Position numbers and translations under genes: made by a program. Positions 28,560 to 35,680 of a DNA stretch of 35,680 bases are shown here, in pieces. Position 1 is the stretch's first letter. Each line of letters begins with the position of its first letter. The stretch covers positions 1 through 35,680 of the forward strand of contig QZIW01000041.1 of assembly GCA_003604985.1 (NCBI GenBank), given 5' to 3'. The notes below the pieces were generated by a model. The model did no database searches, had not been told where the DNA came from, and worked only from the letters and a program-made list of their open reading frames with translations. The DNA comes from Ammonifex sp. (GTDB taxonomy: Bacteria; Bacillota; Desulfotomaculia; Desulfotomaculales; Ammonificaceae).

Positions 28560-29373
28560 CACAAAAGTAACCTTGCTGGAGTTGGAGCGGTTTGCCGAAA
28601 TCCAGGCCAGGAAAGAGATCCTTAACGAAATAGACATCGCGAGCGAGATATTCATTGCCAGGAATTGCTGCAGCGTGTATTACGCGGACCTGATGGATTT
28701 TGTTCCGCCAGGCACCGCCAGCAAATCCATGCTCCTGTCCTGGTTAAACGATAGCAAAAGAAAGCATAATCTTATTCGTCCGGGAGTGGTAACTTTGTAC
28801 CGGTACGACCGGCCCGACCACTTCCCCGGAGGGATATGGAGCGCCAATCGTCTTTGCCAGTACGTCGAATATCTGGCCAAAAAACTGACGGACAAAGGTT
28901 TTGTCAGGACGAACAAAAGGGCCTGCCTGTTTCGGGACTCGCTTTGCAATACCAACTGGTTCTTTAAAGCAGTAGCTGTGTGCGGGCTAAAACTTTTAGA
29001 AGACTGTTACCGGCAAGGCGCGTTAAAAAGCGATGTAGCCCAGGGGTATCTAAGTATAACCTTTAAAGAACGGGACCGGATGGAGGACACGGCGCGGGTT
29101 ATCGGCCGTTGCACCAAGAACCATGAAGTGCCGGTCGATTTACGCCGGGAGCTTAGAGAAATCGCCGAGGAAAGCATTAAACACGCCCTAAGAACCCATT
29201 TAGCAATAAGCGCGGATCACGAGGAACAGAAGATATTCGAAAAATGGGAGCCGAGCATCAGGGCGGCGCTTTCTTCCGCTTCGGAGAATGTTGCGATGGC
29301 GTTGGTGCTCCCGCATGCCGAAAACAACGCTATGGAACAACAAGAATTGGGTTTCGGTATCGGTATAATCTGA
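28528..29373 (+). CDS. Unrecognised protein coupled to parB2
   Basis: A 281-residue protein from TTG 28528, inside the end of parB2. Mixed helical sequence with a central region rich in aromatic and cysteine residues (YVEYLAKKLTDKGFVRTNKR, then LCNTNWFFKAVAVCG) and an acidic helical end. No family recognised. Position parallels the XRE gene after parB1, so it may be the dedicated partner of ParB2. Its base composition is slightly AT-richer than the flanking tad genes. Confidence 0.5.
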   Translation: MKPTLPPDPFNTKVTLLELERFAEIQARKEILNEIDIASEIFIARNCCSVYYADLMDFVPPGTASKSMLLSWLNDSKRKHNLIRPGVVTLYRYDRPDHFPGGIWSANRLCQYVEYLAKKLTDKGFVRTNKRACLFRDSLCNTNWFFKAVAVCGLKLLEDCYRQGALKSDVAQGYLSITFKERDRMEDTARVIGRCTKNHEVPVDLRRELREIAEESIKHALRTHLAISADHEEQKIFEKWEPSIRAALSSASENVAMALVLPHAENNAMEQQELGFGIGII

Positions 29374-29419
29374 AGCGGGCCGAGGCGCTTGAATTATTCA
29401 GAAAGAAGGTGGTCTGCTG

Positions 29420-30286
29420 GTGACTCTTCTCTTGTTCTTTTTAGTGGCGGCGTCGGTCTTCTGCCTTTTCCTTGGGATCGGGGCTCAAAGGGGCCGAAAC
29501 CCGGTGGCCGAGATGCTGGTCGTCCACCGGGAAAAGAGCGGAGGCGCACGCCGCTCTTTTTGGGCGGAGCTCTGGCAGGCGGACGACGACCTTTTGCCGG
29601 TCGGCCTGACGGCGGCCCTGGTCGCCGGGGCCACGGTTTTCGGCCTGGTGCGGTTTTTCCCTCTGGCGCTTTTAATCTCCATTTTGTCGTTCGTCTTCGT
29701 CCCGCGCGTCTACGCCCGGGTGCTCTTTCAGCGCAGGAAGGCCGCCTTCCTGCAGCACCTCGCGCGGTGTGTGGCGGGGATCTGCTCGGTGCTGCGCGCG
29801 GGCGGTTCGCTTTCCCATGCCTTGAAGTACGGGGCGATGAGCGTGCCCGACCCCGTGCGGGGCGAGATGTTGAAGGTGCTGGAGGAGTTCGAAAGCCATT
29901 CCCCGCTCGGCGAGGCCGCGGGGAGGATGGCCGACAGGGTGGGCCTAGACGAGGTCCGGGTTTTGGCCGAGGGGCTCGCGCTCTTAGCGGACGCGGGCGG
30001 CCCGGCGGGGATCAGGCTGCTGGAGGGCGCCGTCGAGTTCCTTAAAGAGCGTGCGCTCTTAAGGAGAAAGATAATGGCCAGCACGTCGGACGTGCGCTTC
30101 GGCTTTCTGGTCTCTTCTCTTGCGCCCTTCGGCCTGGCGGGGATCATGGCCCTGGCGATGTCGGAGTACCGCACGGCCTTTGAAACGACGGCGGGGAGGG
30201 CCCCGCTGTTCCTGGCGATCGGGTTGATAATCCTCGGCCACTTCATCGTCCGGCGGCTCTTTAAAGGCGCCGAGGAGGTGCTGTAG
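29420..30286 (+). CDS. tadB: TadB-like pilus platform protein (T2SSF domain)
   Basis: A 288-residue protein from GTG 29420 with AAGAAGGTGG upstream. An N-terminal membrane helix and paired helices at about 55-95 precede a T2SSF cytosolic domain (AFLQHLARCVAGICSVLRAG, LKYGAMSVPDPVRGEMLKVL, LLADAGGPAGIRLLEGAVEF), and two membrane helices close the protein. TadB and TadC form the inner-membrane platform driven by TadA. It shares its opening (FLGIGAQRGRNPVAEML) with the gene at 30602, a sign of duplication. Confidence 0.8.
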   Translation: MTLLLFFLVAASVFCLFLGIGAQRGRNPVAEMLVVHREKSGGARRSFWAELWQADDDLLPVGLTAALVAGATVFGLVRFFPLALLISILSFVFVPRVYARVLFQRRKAAFLQHLARCVAGICSVLRAGGSLSHALKYGAMSVPDPVRGEMLKVLEEFESHSPLGEAAGRMADRVGLDEVRVLAEGLALLADAGGPAGIRLLEGAVEFLKERALLRRKIMASTSDVRFGFLVSSLAPFGLAGIMALAMSEYRTAFETTAGRAPLFLAIGLIILGHFIVRRLFKGAEEVL

Positions 30287-30287
30287 G

Positions 30288-30581
30288 TTGTGGAGTGAGT
30301 TTCTCTCCGCGGAGGCGGAGGCGCTGTCGTTTTTCAGCCGCCTCCCGGACCTGCTGTGGGGCGTGCTGCTGGCCGTCCTCAGCATCCTGGCCGCCAGGCT
30401 GGTCTTTAGGGCGGCAGTCTGTTCCTTCTTCGGCAGGGACGAAGGTGCCGTTCTTGCGGCGCTGGCCGAGATGGCGGTGGCCCTAATGATGGGATTAAAG
30501 TTCTACCAGCAGCCCGGAGTGGTCTTTGTCCTGCTCGGCTACTTCGCCGCGGTGGCCCGGGTGTTCGCCGCGGCGCTCTAA
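30288..30581 (+). CDS. Small membrane protein between tadB and tadC
   Basis: A 97-residue protein from TTG 30288, overlapping nothing but starting 2 bases after tadB (GAGGAGGTG upstream). Two or three hydrophobic helices (LLWGVLLAVLSILAARLVF, then the final MMGLKF…FAAAL). No family known to me; position suggests a platform accessory. Confidence 0.5.
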   Translation: MWSEFLSAEAEALSFFSRLPDLLWGVLLAVLSILAARLVFRAAVCSFFGRDEGAVLAALAEMAVALMMGLKFYQQPGVVFVLLGYFAAVARVFAAAL

Positions 30582-30601
30582 AAGAAAGGTGGGTGTTCTA
30601 A

Positions 30602-31444
30602 TTGCTGTACGTCGCTCTAAGCCTCTTTTCCGCGCTGGGCGTCTTCTGTTTGCTTCTGGGGATTGCCTCTTTGAAGGGCCGCAACCCGGTGAGCGAGATG
30701 CTGGCCGTCCAAAACAAGGGCTCGGTGGTCAGGGCCCTGGGCCGGGCGGTCGAGCATGCCTCCTTCCTGCGGCGCGTCGTTTCAGCGGAGGCGGTCGCGA
30801 AGGACCTGCGGCGCTCCGGCTGGCGGTTTTCCGTCCAGGAGTTTTTAGGCCTCTGGTTCGGGATCGGTTTTGCGAGCCTGCTGGCTGCGGCGGTGCTGGT
30901 GTCGGCTCGCCCGGCGCTCTTCTTCTTTGCCTTCCCGCTTCCGTTGTTGGGGTTCGCTCTGCCCAGGTTCATCCTTTCCCAGAAGGCTTTCGAGATGCAG
31001 AAACAACTGGAGCGGGAGTTCATCGTGTTCGTCGAGAAGGTGGCGATCTGCGTCGCCGCCGGCGTCCCCTTACTGAAAGTCCTGGCTCAGCAGAGCGAGG
31101 GCTCCGGACCGCTGGCGGCGGAGGCGAAGATCGCGGTCGAGGAGGCCGCCGGGGGGAGGCTGGACCTGGCGCTTGAGCGGTTTGCGGACCGGGTGAATAC
31201 CGAGACCGCCCACGACTTCGCCGCTTCCGTGGGCAACGCCCTGAAGCACGGCAGTGCCAACCTGAGCGAGGTTCTCCTGGCGCAGTCCCGGGAGACTCGG
31301 CGGACGCGGGAGACGAGGATCGAGGAGGCCGCCAGGAAGATGGAGACAAAGGTGTTGATCCCGGTGGTGCTCACCGTGCTTCCGGCGACCACCATCCTAC
31401 TGCTGGGGCCTTTAGCCGTGGGCCTGGTGCGGTCGCTGAAATGA
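30602..31444 (+). CDS. tadC: TadC-like pilus platform protein (T2SSF domain)
   Basis: A 280-residue protein from TTG 30602 with AAAGGTGGG upstream. An N-terminal helix, then a paired-helix region, a T2SSF domain (EFIVFVEKVAICVAAGVPLL, then ALERFADRVNTETAHDFAAS and an RETRRTRETRIEEAARKMET helix) and a last membrane helix (PVVLTVLPATTILLLGPLAV). Partner of TadB in the inner-membrane platform. Confidence 0.8.
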   Translation: MLYVALSLFSALGVFCLLLGIASLKGRNPVSEMLAVQNKGSVVRALGRAVEHASFLRRVVSAEAVAKDLRRSGWRFSVQEFLGLWFGIGFASLLAAAVLVSARPALFFFAFPLPLLGFALPRFILSQKAFEMQKQLEREFIVFVEKVAICVAAGVPLLKVLAQQSEGSGPLAAEAKIAVEEAAGGRLDLALERFADRVNTETAHDFAASVGNALKHGSANLSEVLLAQSRETRRTRETRIEEAARKMETKVLIPVVLTVLPATTILLLGPLAVGLVRSLK

Positions 31445-31457
31445 GGGGGTGGCGCCT

Positions 31458-31556
31458 TTGACTTTCGTTTTGGGCTTCGTGGTCGGGGCGCTTGTCGGGT
31501 CGTTTGCGGGCCTTCTGGTATTCTGCATGTGCGTGGCGGCGAAAAAAGGAGGGTGA
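31458..31556 (+). CDS. 32-residue membrane peptide (DUF3789-like)
   Basis: TTG 31458 with GGGGGTGG upstream. Single glycine-rich hydrophobic helix (FVLGFVVGALVGSFAGLLVF) ending in CMCVAAKKGG, resembling tiny DUF3789-type peptides frequent on Firmicute mobile elements. It ends 6 bases before the TadG-like gene, with its last codons forming that gene's ribosome site (AAAAGGAGGG). Confidence 0.5.
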   Translation: MTFVLGFVVGALVGSFAGLLVFCMCVAAKKGG

Positions 31557-31562
31557 TCGGTT

Positions 31563-32126
31563 GTGTCCGGTTTTATGCGCGACGAAAGAGGGATGGCGGC
31601 AACAGTTGTCTCTTTGTTAATGGTTCCCCTGGCCGCGCTGCTCATGCTGATGATGTTCGACCTGGCCAGGATCCACCTGGTCAGGGGGCATCTCAGGACG
31701 GCGGCGGACGCCGGGGCGCTGGCCGCCGCGATGACCGCCGTTGCGGAGCCCCGGTACGTCTATAACGCGGTCTACGACGCCGACGGGAACTTCATTGCCC
31801 TGAACGCGGTGCTCGACGGGTACGACGCCGTGATAAAAGACCCCGTCCTGGCGGAGACCGCCGCCCGCGACGCCGCGCGGCGGAATTCGGGCTTCCTTAA
31901 TACCCAGAGAGAGGCGGGGCTGTTGGAATTTGAAGTTTCTCCCGCGCCGGCAAACGACAGCTTCGCGGGCCGGGTCGAGGGCGACGCTCAGAACAAGTAC
32001 CGCGTGTTGCTGAAGTCCAAGCTAAAGCTGCTCCTGGCCGGGCCCCTTGCGAAGCTCTACGGGGTGAACGACGCGGACAAGGGGATCGGCGCTACCGGGA
32101 CCGGAGAGGCGGTGGCATCGCCGTGA
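31563..32126 (+). CDS. TadG/TadE-like pseudopilin-type protein
   Basis: A 187-residue protein from TTG 31560 or GTG 31563, with AAAAGGAGGG upstream. It starts with the RDERGMAATVVSLLMVP motif: a short basic leader followed by a hydrophobic helix, as in TadG/TadE Flp-assembly proteins, then DLARIHLVRGHLRTAADAGA, typical of the TadG N-terminal module. The remaining part is a soluble extracellular domain. Probably processed or inserted at the membrane and exposed to the wall. The last 4 bases overlap the peptidase gene. Confidence 0.7.
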   Translation: MSGFMRDERGMAATVVSLLMVPLAALLMLMMFDLARIHLVRGHLRTAADAGALAAAMTAVAEPRYVYNAVYDADGNFIALNAVLDGYDAVIKDPVLAETAARDAARRNSGFLNTQREAGLLEFEVSPAPANDSFAGRVEGDAQNKYRVLLKSKLKLLLAGPLAKLYGVNDADKGIGATGTGEAVASP

Positions 32127-32818
32127 CCGAGGCTTTGTTTTTGTTGGTTCCCTTTGCTTTAGGAACAATTCTCGCGTCCCACGGCGGTCTCTTGGGCTAC
32201 CGGTTGCCGCGAAAGGGGAACGTTGTCTGGGTCCCTTCAAAGTGTGAGGGGTGCGGCAGGCGGCTTTCCCTTTTGGAGCTGCTGCCCGTAATCGGGTACT
32301 TACTGGCCCGGGGGCGCTGTCGGGAGTGCGGCTACCGGATACCCGTCGGGTATCCGCTGTCCGAAATGTTCCTAGGGCTGGTGTTTGCCGGGCTCTGGCT
32401 CAAACTTGGGCCGTCCGGCGCGTTCTTCCGCGCGGCGGTCGCGCTCACCCTACTTTTGGCGGCGGCCCTCTCCGACCTCGAAAAACGGGAGATCCCGGAT
32501 GCCCTGAGCGCGTCCCTGTTTTTCTTTGGGTTCCTCTTTTGGGGCCTTTCCGGGCACTGGTCCGCCCCCGTGATGGGGGCGCTGGCCTGCGGGGGGCTGC
32601 CCCTGGCGCTTGCCCTCATTTGCCCGCGCGGAATGGGGGGTGGTGACGCGAAGCTCGCTTTAGGGACAGGAGCGGTCCTCGGCCCTTTCGCCGGCGCGCT
32701 GGCGCTCGGCGTCGCTTCAGTTTCCGGCGCCGCTTGGGCGCTGTGCCTGCGGCGGAAGGAGGTCCCGTTTGTCCCGTTCCTCTTCGGCGGGGCGGTCTTT
32801 GCTCTGTTGCTGTCCTAA
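32123..32818 (+). CDS. Type IV prepilin peptidase (PilD/CpaA-like)
   Basis: A 231-residue protein from GTG 32123. It carries the N-terminal zinc-binding DiS_P_DiS domain (CEGCGRRLSLLELLPVIGYL … CRECG, two CxxC pairs) and the two catalytic aspartates: DLEKREIPD and GGGDAKL (GxGD). Multiple membrane helices. It would cleave the leader of the prepilins at 32844, 33116 and perhaps 31563. The zinc domain makes it more PilD-like than the short TadV/CpaA typical of tad loci. Confidence 0.85.
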   Translation: MTEALFLLVPFALGTILASHGGLLGYRLPRKGNVVWVPSKCEGCGRRLSLLELLPVIGYLLARGRCRECGYRIPVGYPLSEMFLGLVFAGLWLKLGPSGAFFRAAVALTLLLAAALSDLEKREIPDALSASLFFFGFLFWGLSGHWSAPVMGALACGGLPLALALICPRGMGGGDAKLALGTGAVLGPFAGALALGVASVSGAAWALCLRRKEVPFVPFLFGGAVFALLLS

Positions 32819-32843
32819 GAATACATTTAAGGAGGAAAAAAGG

Positions 32844-33044
32844 ATGCTCGAGAAGCTCAACGATTTCAGCTTGCGGGTCGCTGTGCGCCTTGTCTTGCGG
32901 GACGAGAGGGGCATCAGCGTCGTAGAGATGCTCCTGATTCTCGGCGTGGCGACCATTATCCTGGGCGGCACCTACTTCGGACTCAAGACGCTCGCGCCCG
33001 CCTGGTGGAACAGATACATAGTCCCGCAGTTTCCGACGACCTAA
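32844..33044 (+). CDS. Small Flp-like prepilin
   Basis: A 66-residue protein from ATG 32844 with AAGGAGGA upstream. A basic leader ends in RDERG, then ISVVEMLLILGVATIILGGTY: a prepilin cleavage site (G/ISVVE with Glu at +5) and hydrophobic helix, then a short tail rich in aromatic residues. Likely the main fibre subunit, given the small size and strong ribosome site. A terminator follows at 33062. Confidence 0.7.
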   Translation: MLEKLNDFSLRVAVRLVLRDERGISVVEMLLILGVATIILGGTYFGLKTLAPAWWNRYIVPQFPTT

Positions 33045-33061
33045 GAGCAACTGGTTTTCAG

Positions 33062-33095
33062 GCCCCTCGGGCAGAGGGGCTTTTCTTTTTTTCAG
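33062..33095 (+). terminator. Intrinsic terminator abutting the next ribosome site
   Basis: GCCCCTC/GAGGGGC (33062-33068 with 33074-33080) and a 12-base T-rich run, then at once CAGGAGAAAGGGGGTG and ATG 33116. It may set a high ratio of the small prepilin over the larger TadE-like protein by partial readthrough. Confidence 0.75.
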
Positions 33096-33115
33096 GAGAA
33101 AGGGGGTGAACCAAA

Positions 33116-34075
33116 ATGCAAAAACTTCGCAACCATAGAGGCATGACCACGATTGAAGTGCTTCTGATCACGCCGTTCGCGCTGTTCTTCTTTATGGCCG
33201 CAATCCAGGTCCTCCAGGCATTGGTGGTGCAGAACGTCGTCACGTCCGCCGCCAGGGAGGCGGCCAGGACTTATGCCGTCTATCACGACGCGGCCCTTGC
33301 CAGGCAGCGGGCCGATGAAGTGATCTCCGGGACGCTTCCGACGGGGAGGGAAGGTGAAGCAGTGGCGGCGGAGTCAGAAGGCTCCGGCGTTGAGTACCTT
33401 TCCGTCAACCTGTTCCAGATCAGCAACGACAAAGGCGACGTTGTTTTTCCCGTCACGGTGCTGAACACCGGACCGGACATCGTTTCCGACTATCCGGTAA
33501 ACCTGAGCTATCACCTAGCGGACGGCCAGGGGAAAACCGTGGTCTTGGACGGCGCGAGGACGGCGGTCGGCAGTTTGAAGAAAGGCGAGAGCCGCACGGT
33601 GACCTTGACCGTCCCGCAAAAAGACTTCGAGCACATGAAAAACAAAAGCCTGGTTCTTAAACTGGACCTGGTAAAGGAATACCGCTGGTGGGCTTCTGAG
33701 CGCGGCTCCCCGACGCGGAGCGTCACCTACGGTGAGCTGAAGACGGCCCTCGACGTGGCGGAGGAGCTTGAAAAAGCCAGGGGGAAAGGGAAGCACGTGG
33801 AGCACGGCCCTGCGCCGGAAGCGACCGATAAAGGGCAGCTTTCCATGTCCGGGCCCCATAAGGAGAAGGAGTACACCTGCAACTTCGACCCTGACAAGGA
33901 CGTTAAGCTCTACGACGACGGCGTATACTGCACCGCCGTGGTGGAGTACCACATCAGGACAATTTGCCCGGCGCTGCCAAAGCTCTTCAACCCGGACGTC
34001 AGCGCGTGGGCGAAGTGGATCGACGTAAGCGGCAAGGCTGCGTTCAAACACGAGTTGGAAACGGGCACGCCGTAG
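33116..34075 (+). CDS. TadE-like protein with large extracellular domain
   Basis: A 319-residue protein from ATG 33116. The N-terminus NHRGMTTIEVLLITPFALFF is a prepilin-like leader and helix with TTIE after the glycine, followed by TSAAREAARTYAVYHDAALA, the TadE module. Residues about 95-190 are strand-rich (VVFPVTVLNTGPDIVSDYPV), an immunoglobulin-like CARDB-type pattern, followed by a charged linker and a Cys-containing end. I infer a minor pilin or tip adhesin. Last recognised tad gene. Confidence 0.7.
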   Translation: MQKLRNHRGMTTIEVLLITPFALFFFMAAIQVLQALVVQNVVTSAAREAARTYAVYHDAALARQRADEVISGTLPTGREGEAVAAESEGSGVEYLSVNLFQISNDKGDVVFPVTVLNTGPDIVSDYPVNLSYHLADGQGKTVVLDGARTAVGSLKKGESRTVTLTVPQKDFEHMKNKSLVLKLDLVKEYRWWASERGSPTRSVTYGELKTALDVAEELEKARGKGKHVEHGPAPEATDKGQLSMSGPHKEKEYTCNFDPDKDVKLYDDGVYCTAVVEYHIRTICPALPKLFNPDVSAWAKWIDVSGKAAFKHELETGTP

Positions 34076-34105
34076 ATAAATGTGTTAACCCACCTCCGGC
34101 ATGAC

Positions 34106-34142
34106 GGCCCGGTCTTTTCAACGGGCCGGGCCGCGACTTTTT
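34106..34142 (+). terminator. Possible terminator after the tad locus
   Basis: GGCCCG/CGGGCC (34106-34111 with 34122-34127), then GGGCCGCGAC before TTTTT. The T-run is not adjacent to the stem, so termination is uncertain. Confidence 0.35.
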
Positions 34143-34171
34143 CTCGGATTTCGAAAGGGGTTTGGTGTGTT

Positions 34172-34411
34172 GTGCTGAACGGTGCCAAAGTTTATTTAAG
34201 CCCTGTGGTAGATCGGCGGGAACCGCTTTTGGAGTTAGTAGAAGCCCTCGGCGGGAAAGCGGTTTTTGACCCGAAAGAAGCGGCTGTCATCGTGGCGCCG
34301 GAACCCTTGGGAGACGTGCCCGAAGACGCTCAGGTGTTAATTCCCACGGGCGACGTGCTCGAGGCCTTCTACTTGTTTTGTCTTTGCAGGAGGAACTGCT
34401 TCACCGCCTGA
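34172..34411 (+). CDS. Small protein resembling a stalk (copper amine oxidase N-like) domain
   Basis: A 79-residue protein. GTG 34172 is selected because GAAAGGGG (34153-34160) is 11 bases upstream; the longer frame from 34082 runs through the hairpin. The pattern LNGAKVYLSPVVDRREPLLE followed by ALGGKAVFDPKEAAVIVA resembles the repeat of 'copper amine oxidase N-terminal' stalk domains common in Firmicute surface proteins, but no signal peptide is seen. Its end overlaps the convergent GNAT gene by 11 bases. Confidence 0.4.
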   Translation: MLNGAKVYLSPVVDRREPLLELVEALGGKAVFDPKEAAVIVAPEPLGDVPEDAQVLIPTGDVLEAFYLFCLCRRNCFTA

Positions 34412-35411
34412 AAACCAGCGCTGCGCATTCGCACGGGTTGCCGCAGGAGGGGCAGATGTAGCCTTTTTCTTTGCTTTCTTGATACCAGAAGCGGTCTATC
34501 TTCGTTTGTTCTTTAAAGCCCAGGTTTTCGAGCACGCCCCGCGCGTTGCAGCGGCCGTTTTCCACCCACGCGACGGCGATTTCCGTTGTTGATCCGTTTG
34601 ACCGCATCCACCCCAGGGCGGCGGACGCCAGTTTCAAGCCGACGCCCCGACCCCTTTGCGTCTCTTTCACGGCGAGAGACTTGAGGAATCCGCATTTATG
34701 GAATGCGAGGTCCGGCACCAGTGCGGCGATTTTCTCGCCGGTTGCCGGGGCAGAGTTCCAGATCTCGCAGATGACTGCGCCTAGGACGCCGCCTCTGCTG
34801 TCGATGGCTATGAACCCTTTTTTGTCCTTGTCTTTGGCGTAGGCTTCCAGTTGGTCCCGCGTAATGTAGCGTTCCCCCAGGCAGGTGCCGAAAAGCGCCA
34901 GGGCGTACGGCAGACGCTCCGGCGTCAGCGGCTTGACGGCTACAGGAAGGGACTTAGCAAAGAGGTAGCGTCCCATCTGGACGGACTTGTTTACGGGATC
35001 GTACCCTGCCCAGAGACCCTCAAGTTGTCCGTTGAGCAGGATGTCCAGGAAGACGACTCCGGTGCCGGGGTCTGTCGGGTCTTCGTTCTCATAGCTTCCA
35101 AGCAGGTATTTCTGCTGGACGATCCGGAGGTCCAGCTTCCATGTTCGGTTGCTGACGAGGTCGGTCGTCGATCCCACCACGCTGTCTCCTTTTTGCTGAA
35201 GAAGGGTTCTTGCTTTCCTCCAGGCCTTTTCCTTTCCGGGTTCGGTGTCCTCGTACCTGGACAGGTATTCGCCCGTCAGCCCGTACTTCCTGTTCAGGAC
35301 CGAGTTGCGGTAAGAAAGAACGACCCTTTTGAGGCTCCAGGCGAACGCTGCCCCTGCTAGGGCGATCAAAGCTTCTTTCCCCACGGGCATGAAGAGATCG
35401 AGGCCGACCAA
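34401..35411 (-). CDS. Membrane-anchored GNAT acetyltransferase with C-terminal zinc ribbon
   Basis: A 336-residue protein from TTG 35411 (AAGGAG upstream on this strand). A hydrophobic helix at residues 12-30 suggests a membrane anchor. Residues about 170-310 hold a GNAT fold: FIAIDSRGGVLGAVICEIW, FLKSLAVKETQRGRGVGLKL (acetyl-CoA loop RGRGVG) and NGRCNARGVLENLGF. The C-terminus YICPSCGNPCECAALVF is a short zinc ribbon. The acceptor substrate is unknown. It reads towards the tad locus. Confidence 0.7.
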   Translation of the reverse strand: MVGLDLFMPVGKEALIALAGAAFAWSLKRVVLSYRNSVLNRKYGLTGEYLSRYEDTEPGKEKAWRKARTLLQQKGDSVVGSTTDLVSNRTWKLDLRIVQQKYLLGSYENEDPTDPGTGVVFLDILLNGQLEGLWAGYDPVNKSVQMGRYLFAKSLPVAVKPLTPERLPYALALFGTCLGERYITRDQLEAYAKDKDKKGFIAIDSRGGVLGAVICEIWNSAPATGEKIAALVPDLAFHKCGFLKSLAVKETQRGRGVGLKLASAALGWMRSNGSTTEIAVAWVENGRCNARGVLENLGFKEQTKIDRFWYQESKEKGYICPSCGNPCECAALVFRR

Positions 35412-35500
35412 GAAGCTTTCTCCTTTTTGGAAACATTTTCTGGAGTTATTCGTTTTTTAAGTTAACAATTCCTGCTGAATACAAGGAGGATGGAAAACTG

Positions 35501-35680
35501 ATGAAATCTCTGCGGACTGTTGGTTTTGTTGTTCTCTGTGTCTTCTGTCTCGGCCTGGGCTTCGGCTCCGGCTGGTTCGGGGCGCGCTACAGTTATACCG
35601 TTCTCCCGGAAAAGAAAGCGAAGGAGGAGGCAAAGAAACAGCAGAAGGAGTTAGAGAAAATGGTTCGCTGCGGCAAGCTG
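35501..35680 (+). CDS. N-terminal part of a small membrane-anchored protein (runs off window)
   Basis: Open from ATG 35501 with AAGGAGG about 12 bases upstream; 60 codons visible. A signal-anchor helix (VGFVVLCVFCLGLGFGSGWF) is followed by a lysine- and glutamate-rich coiled coil (KAKEEAKKQQKELEK). The C-terminus is beyond the window. No family assignable. Confidence 0.5.
   Translation, partial: MKSLRTVGFVVLCVFCLGLGFGSGWFGARYSYTVLPEKKAKEEAKKQQKELEKMVRCGKL

Noticed and set aside
1-35680. CRISPR array
   Set aside because: No set of regularly spaced identical direct repeats was seen; the recurring leader segments are far apart and gene-associated.

Overview
The window looks like part of a large mobile or plasmid-like replicon, or an integrated island, from a moderately GC-rich Clostridia-type Firmicute. 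A thermophilic sulfate-reducer or Pelotomaculum/Desulfotomaculum/Ammonifex-like host is my inference. The basis is strong AGGAGG-type ribosome sites, very frequent GTG and TTG starts, no outer-membrane secretin in the pilus locus, and Firmicute families such as RecU, YugP-like peptidase and 3D domains.

Layout. 1-5350: a promoter, an HTH protein, a membrane-anchored 3D + M23 cell-wall hydrolase, three tRNA genes (two degenerate), a solitary IS right end, a SLOG/DUF2493 protein and a VirB2-like small membrane protein. 5220-8055: an AT-richer insert with membrane proteins (one GlpM-like) that ends in a 3' fragment of tmRNA. 8060-11180: a ParB-like gene cluster. 11157-12499: a complete HEARO/IsrB element (omega RNA plus HNH-less RNA-guided nickase gene). 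12500-16830: DUF927-like, RecU-like, RNA ligase, RNase HI-SWIM fusion, YugP-like peptidase and small membrane proteins. 16935-18268: a second, diverged HEARO/IsrB element. 18269-20370: a homing-endonuclease-repeat protein, a truncated TnpB and a GC-rich structured RNA segment. 20446-34075: a Tad/Flp-type pilus locus (three CpaE-like ATPases, EAL phosphodiesterase, CpaB, TadA/CpaF, TadB, TadC, TadG/TadE-like proteins, prepilin peptidase, small prepilin) interrupted at 27060-29373 by a second ParB module. 34172-35680: a small protein, a GNAT protein and a partial membrane protein.

How the parts fit. The tad genes form a tightly overlapping operon for a Gram-positive Flp-like fibre; the embedded EAL gene suggests local cyclic-di-GMP control. 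The two ParB modules share a distinctive 5' arrangement: a hairpin with T-run placed directly against a Shine-Dalgarno, a 26-residue microprotein, then a 16-bp perfect palindrome just before parB. The microprotein copies differ mainly at synonymous positions, so it is probably a real, undescribed gene.

The most notable systems are the two omega RNA/IsrB elements, whose right ends (plus a third solitary right end) all abut an NTGA that overlaps the start codon of the next gene, and the repeated hairpin-microprotein-palindrome-ParB module.
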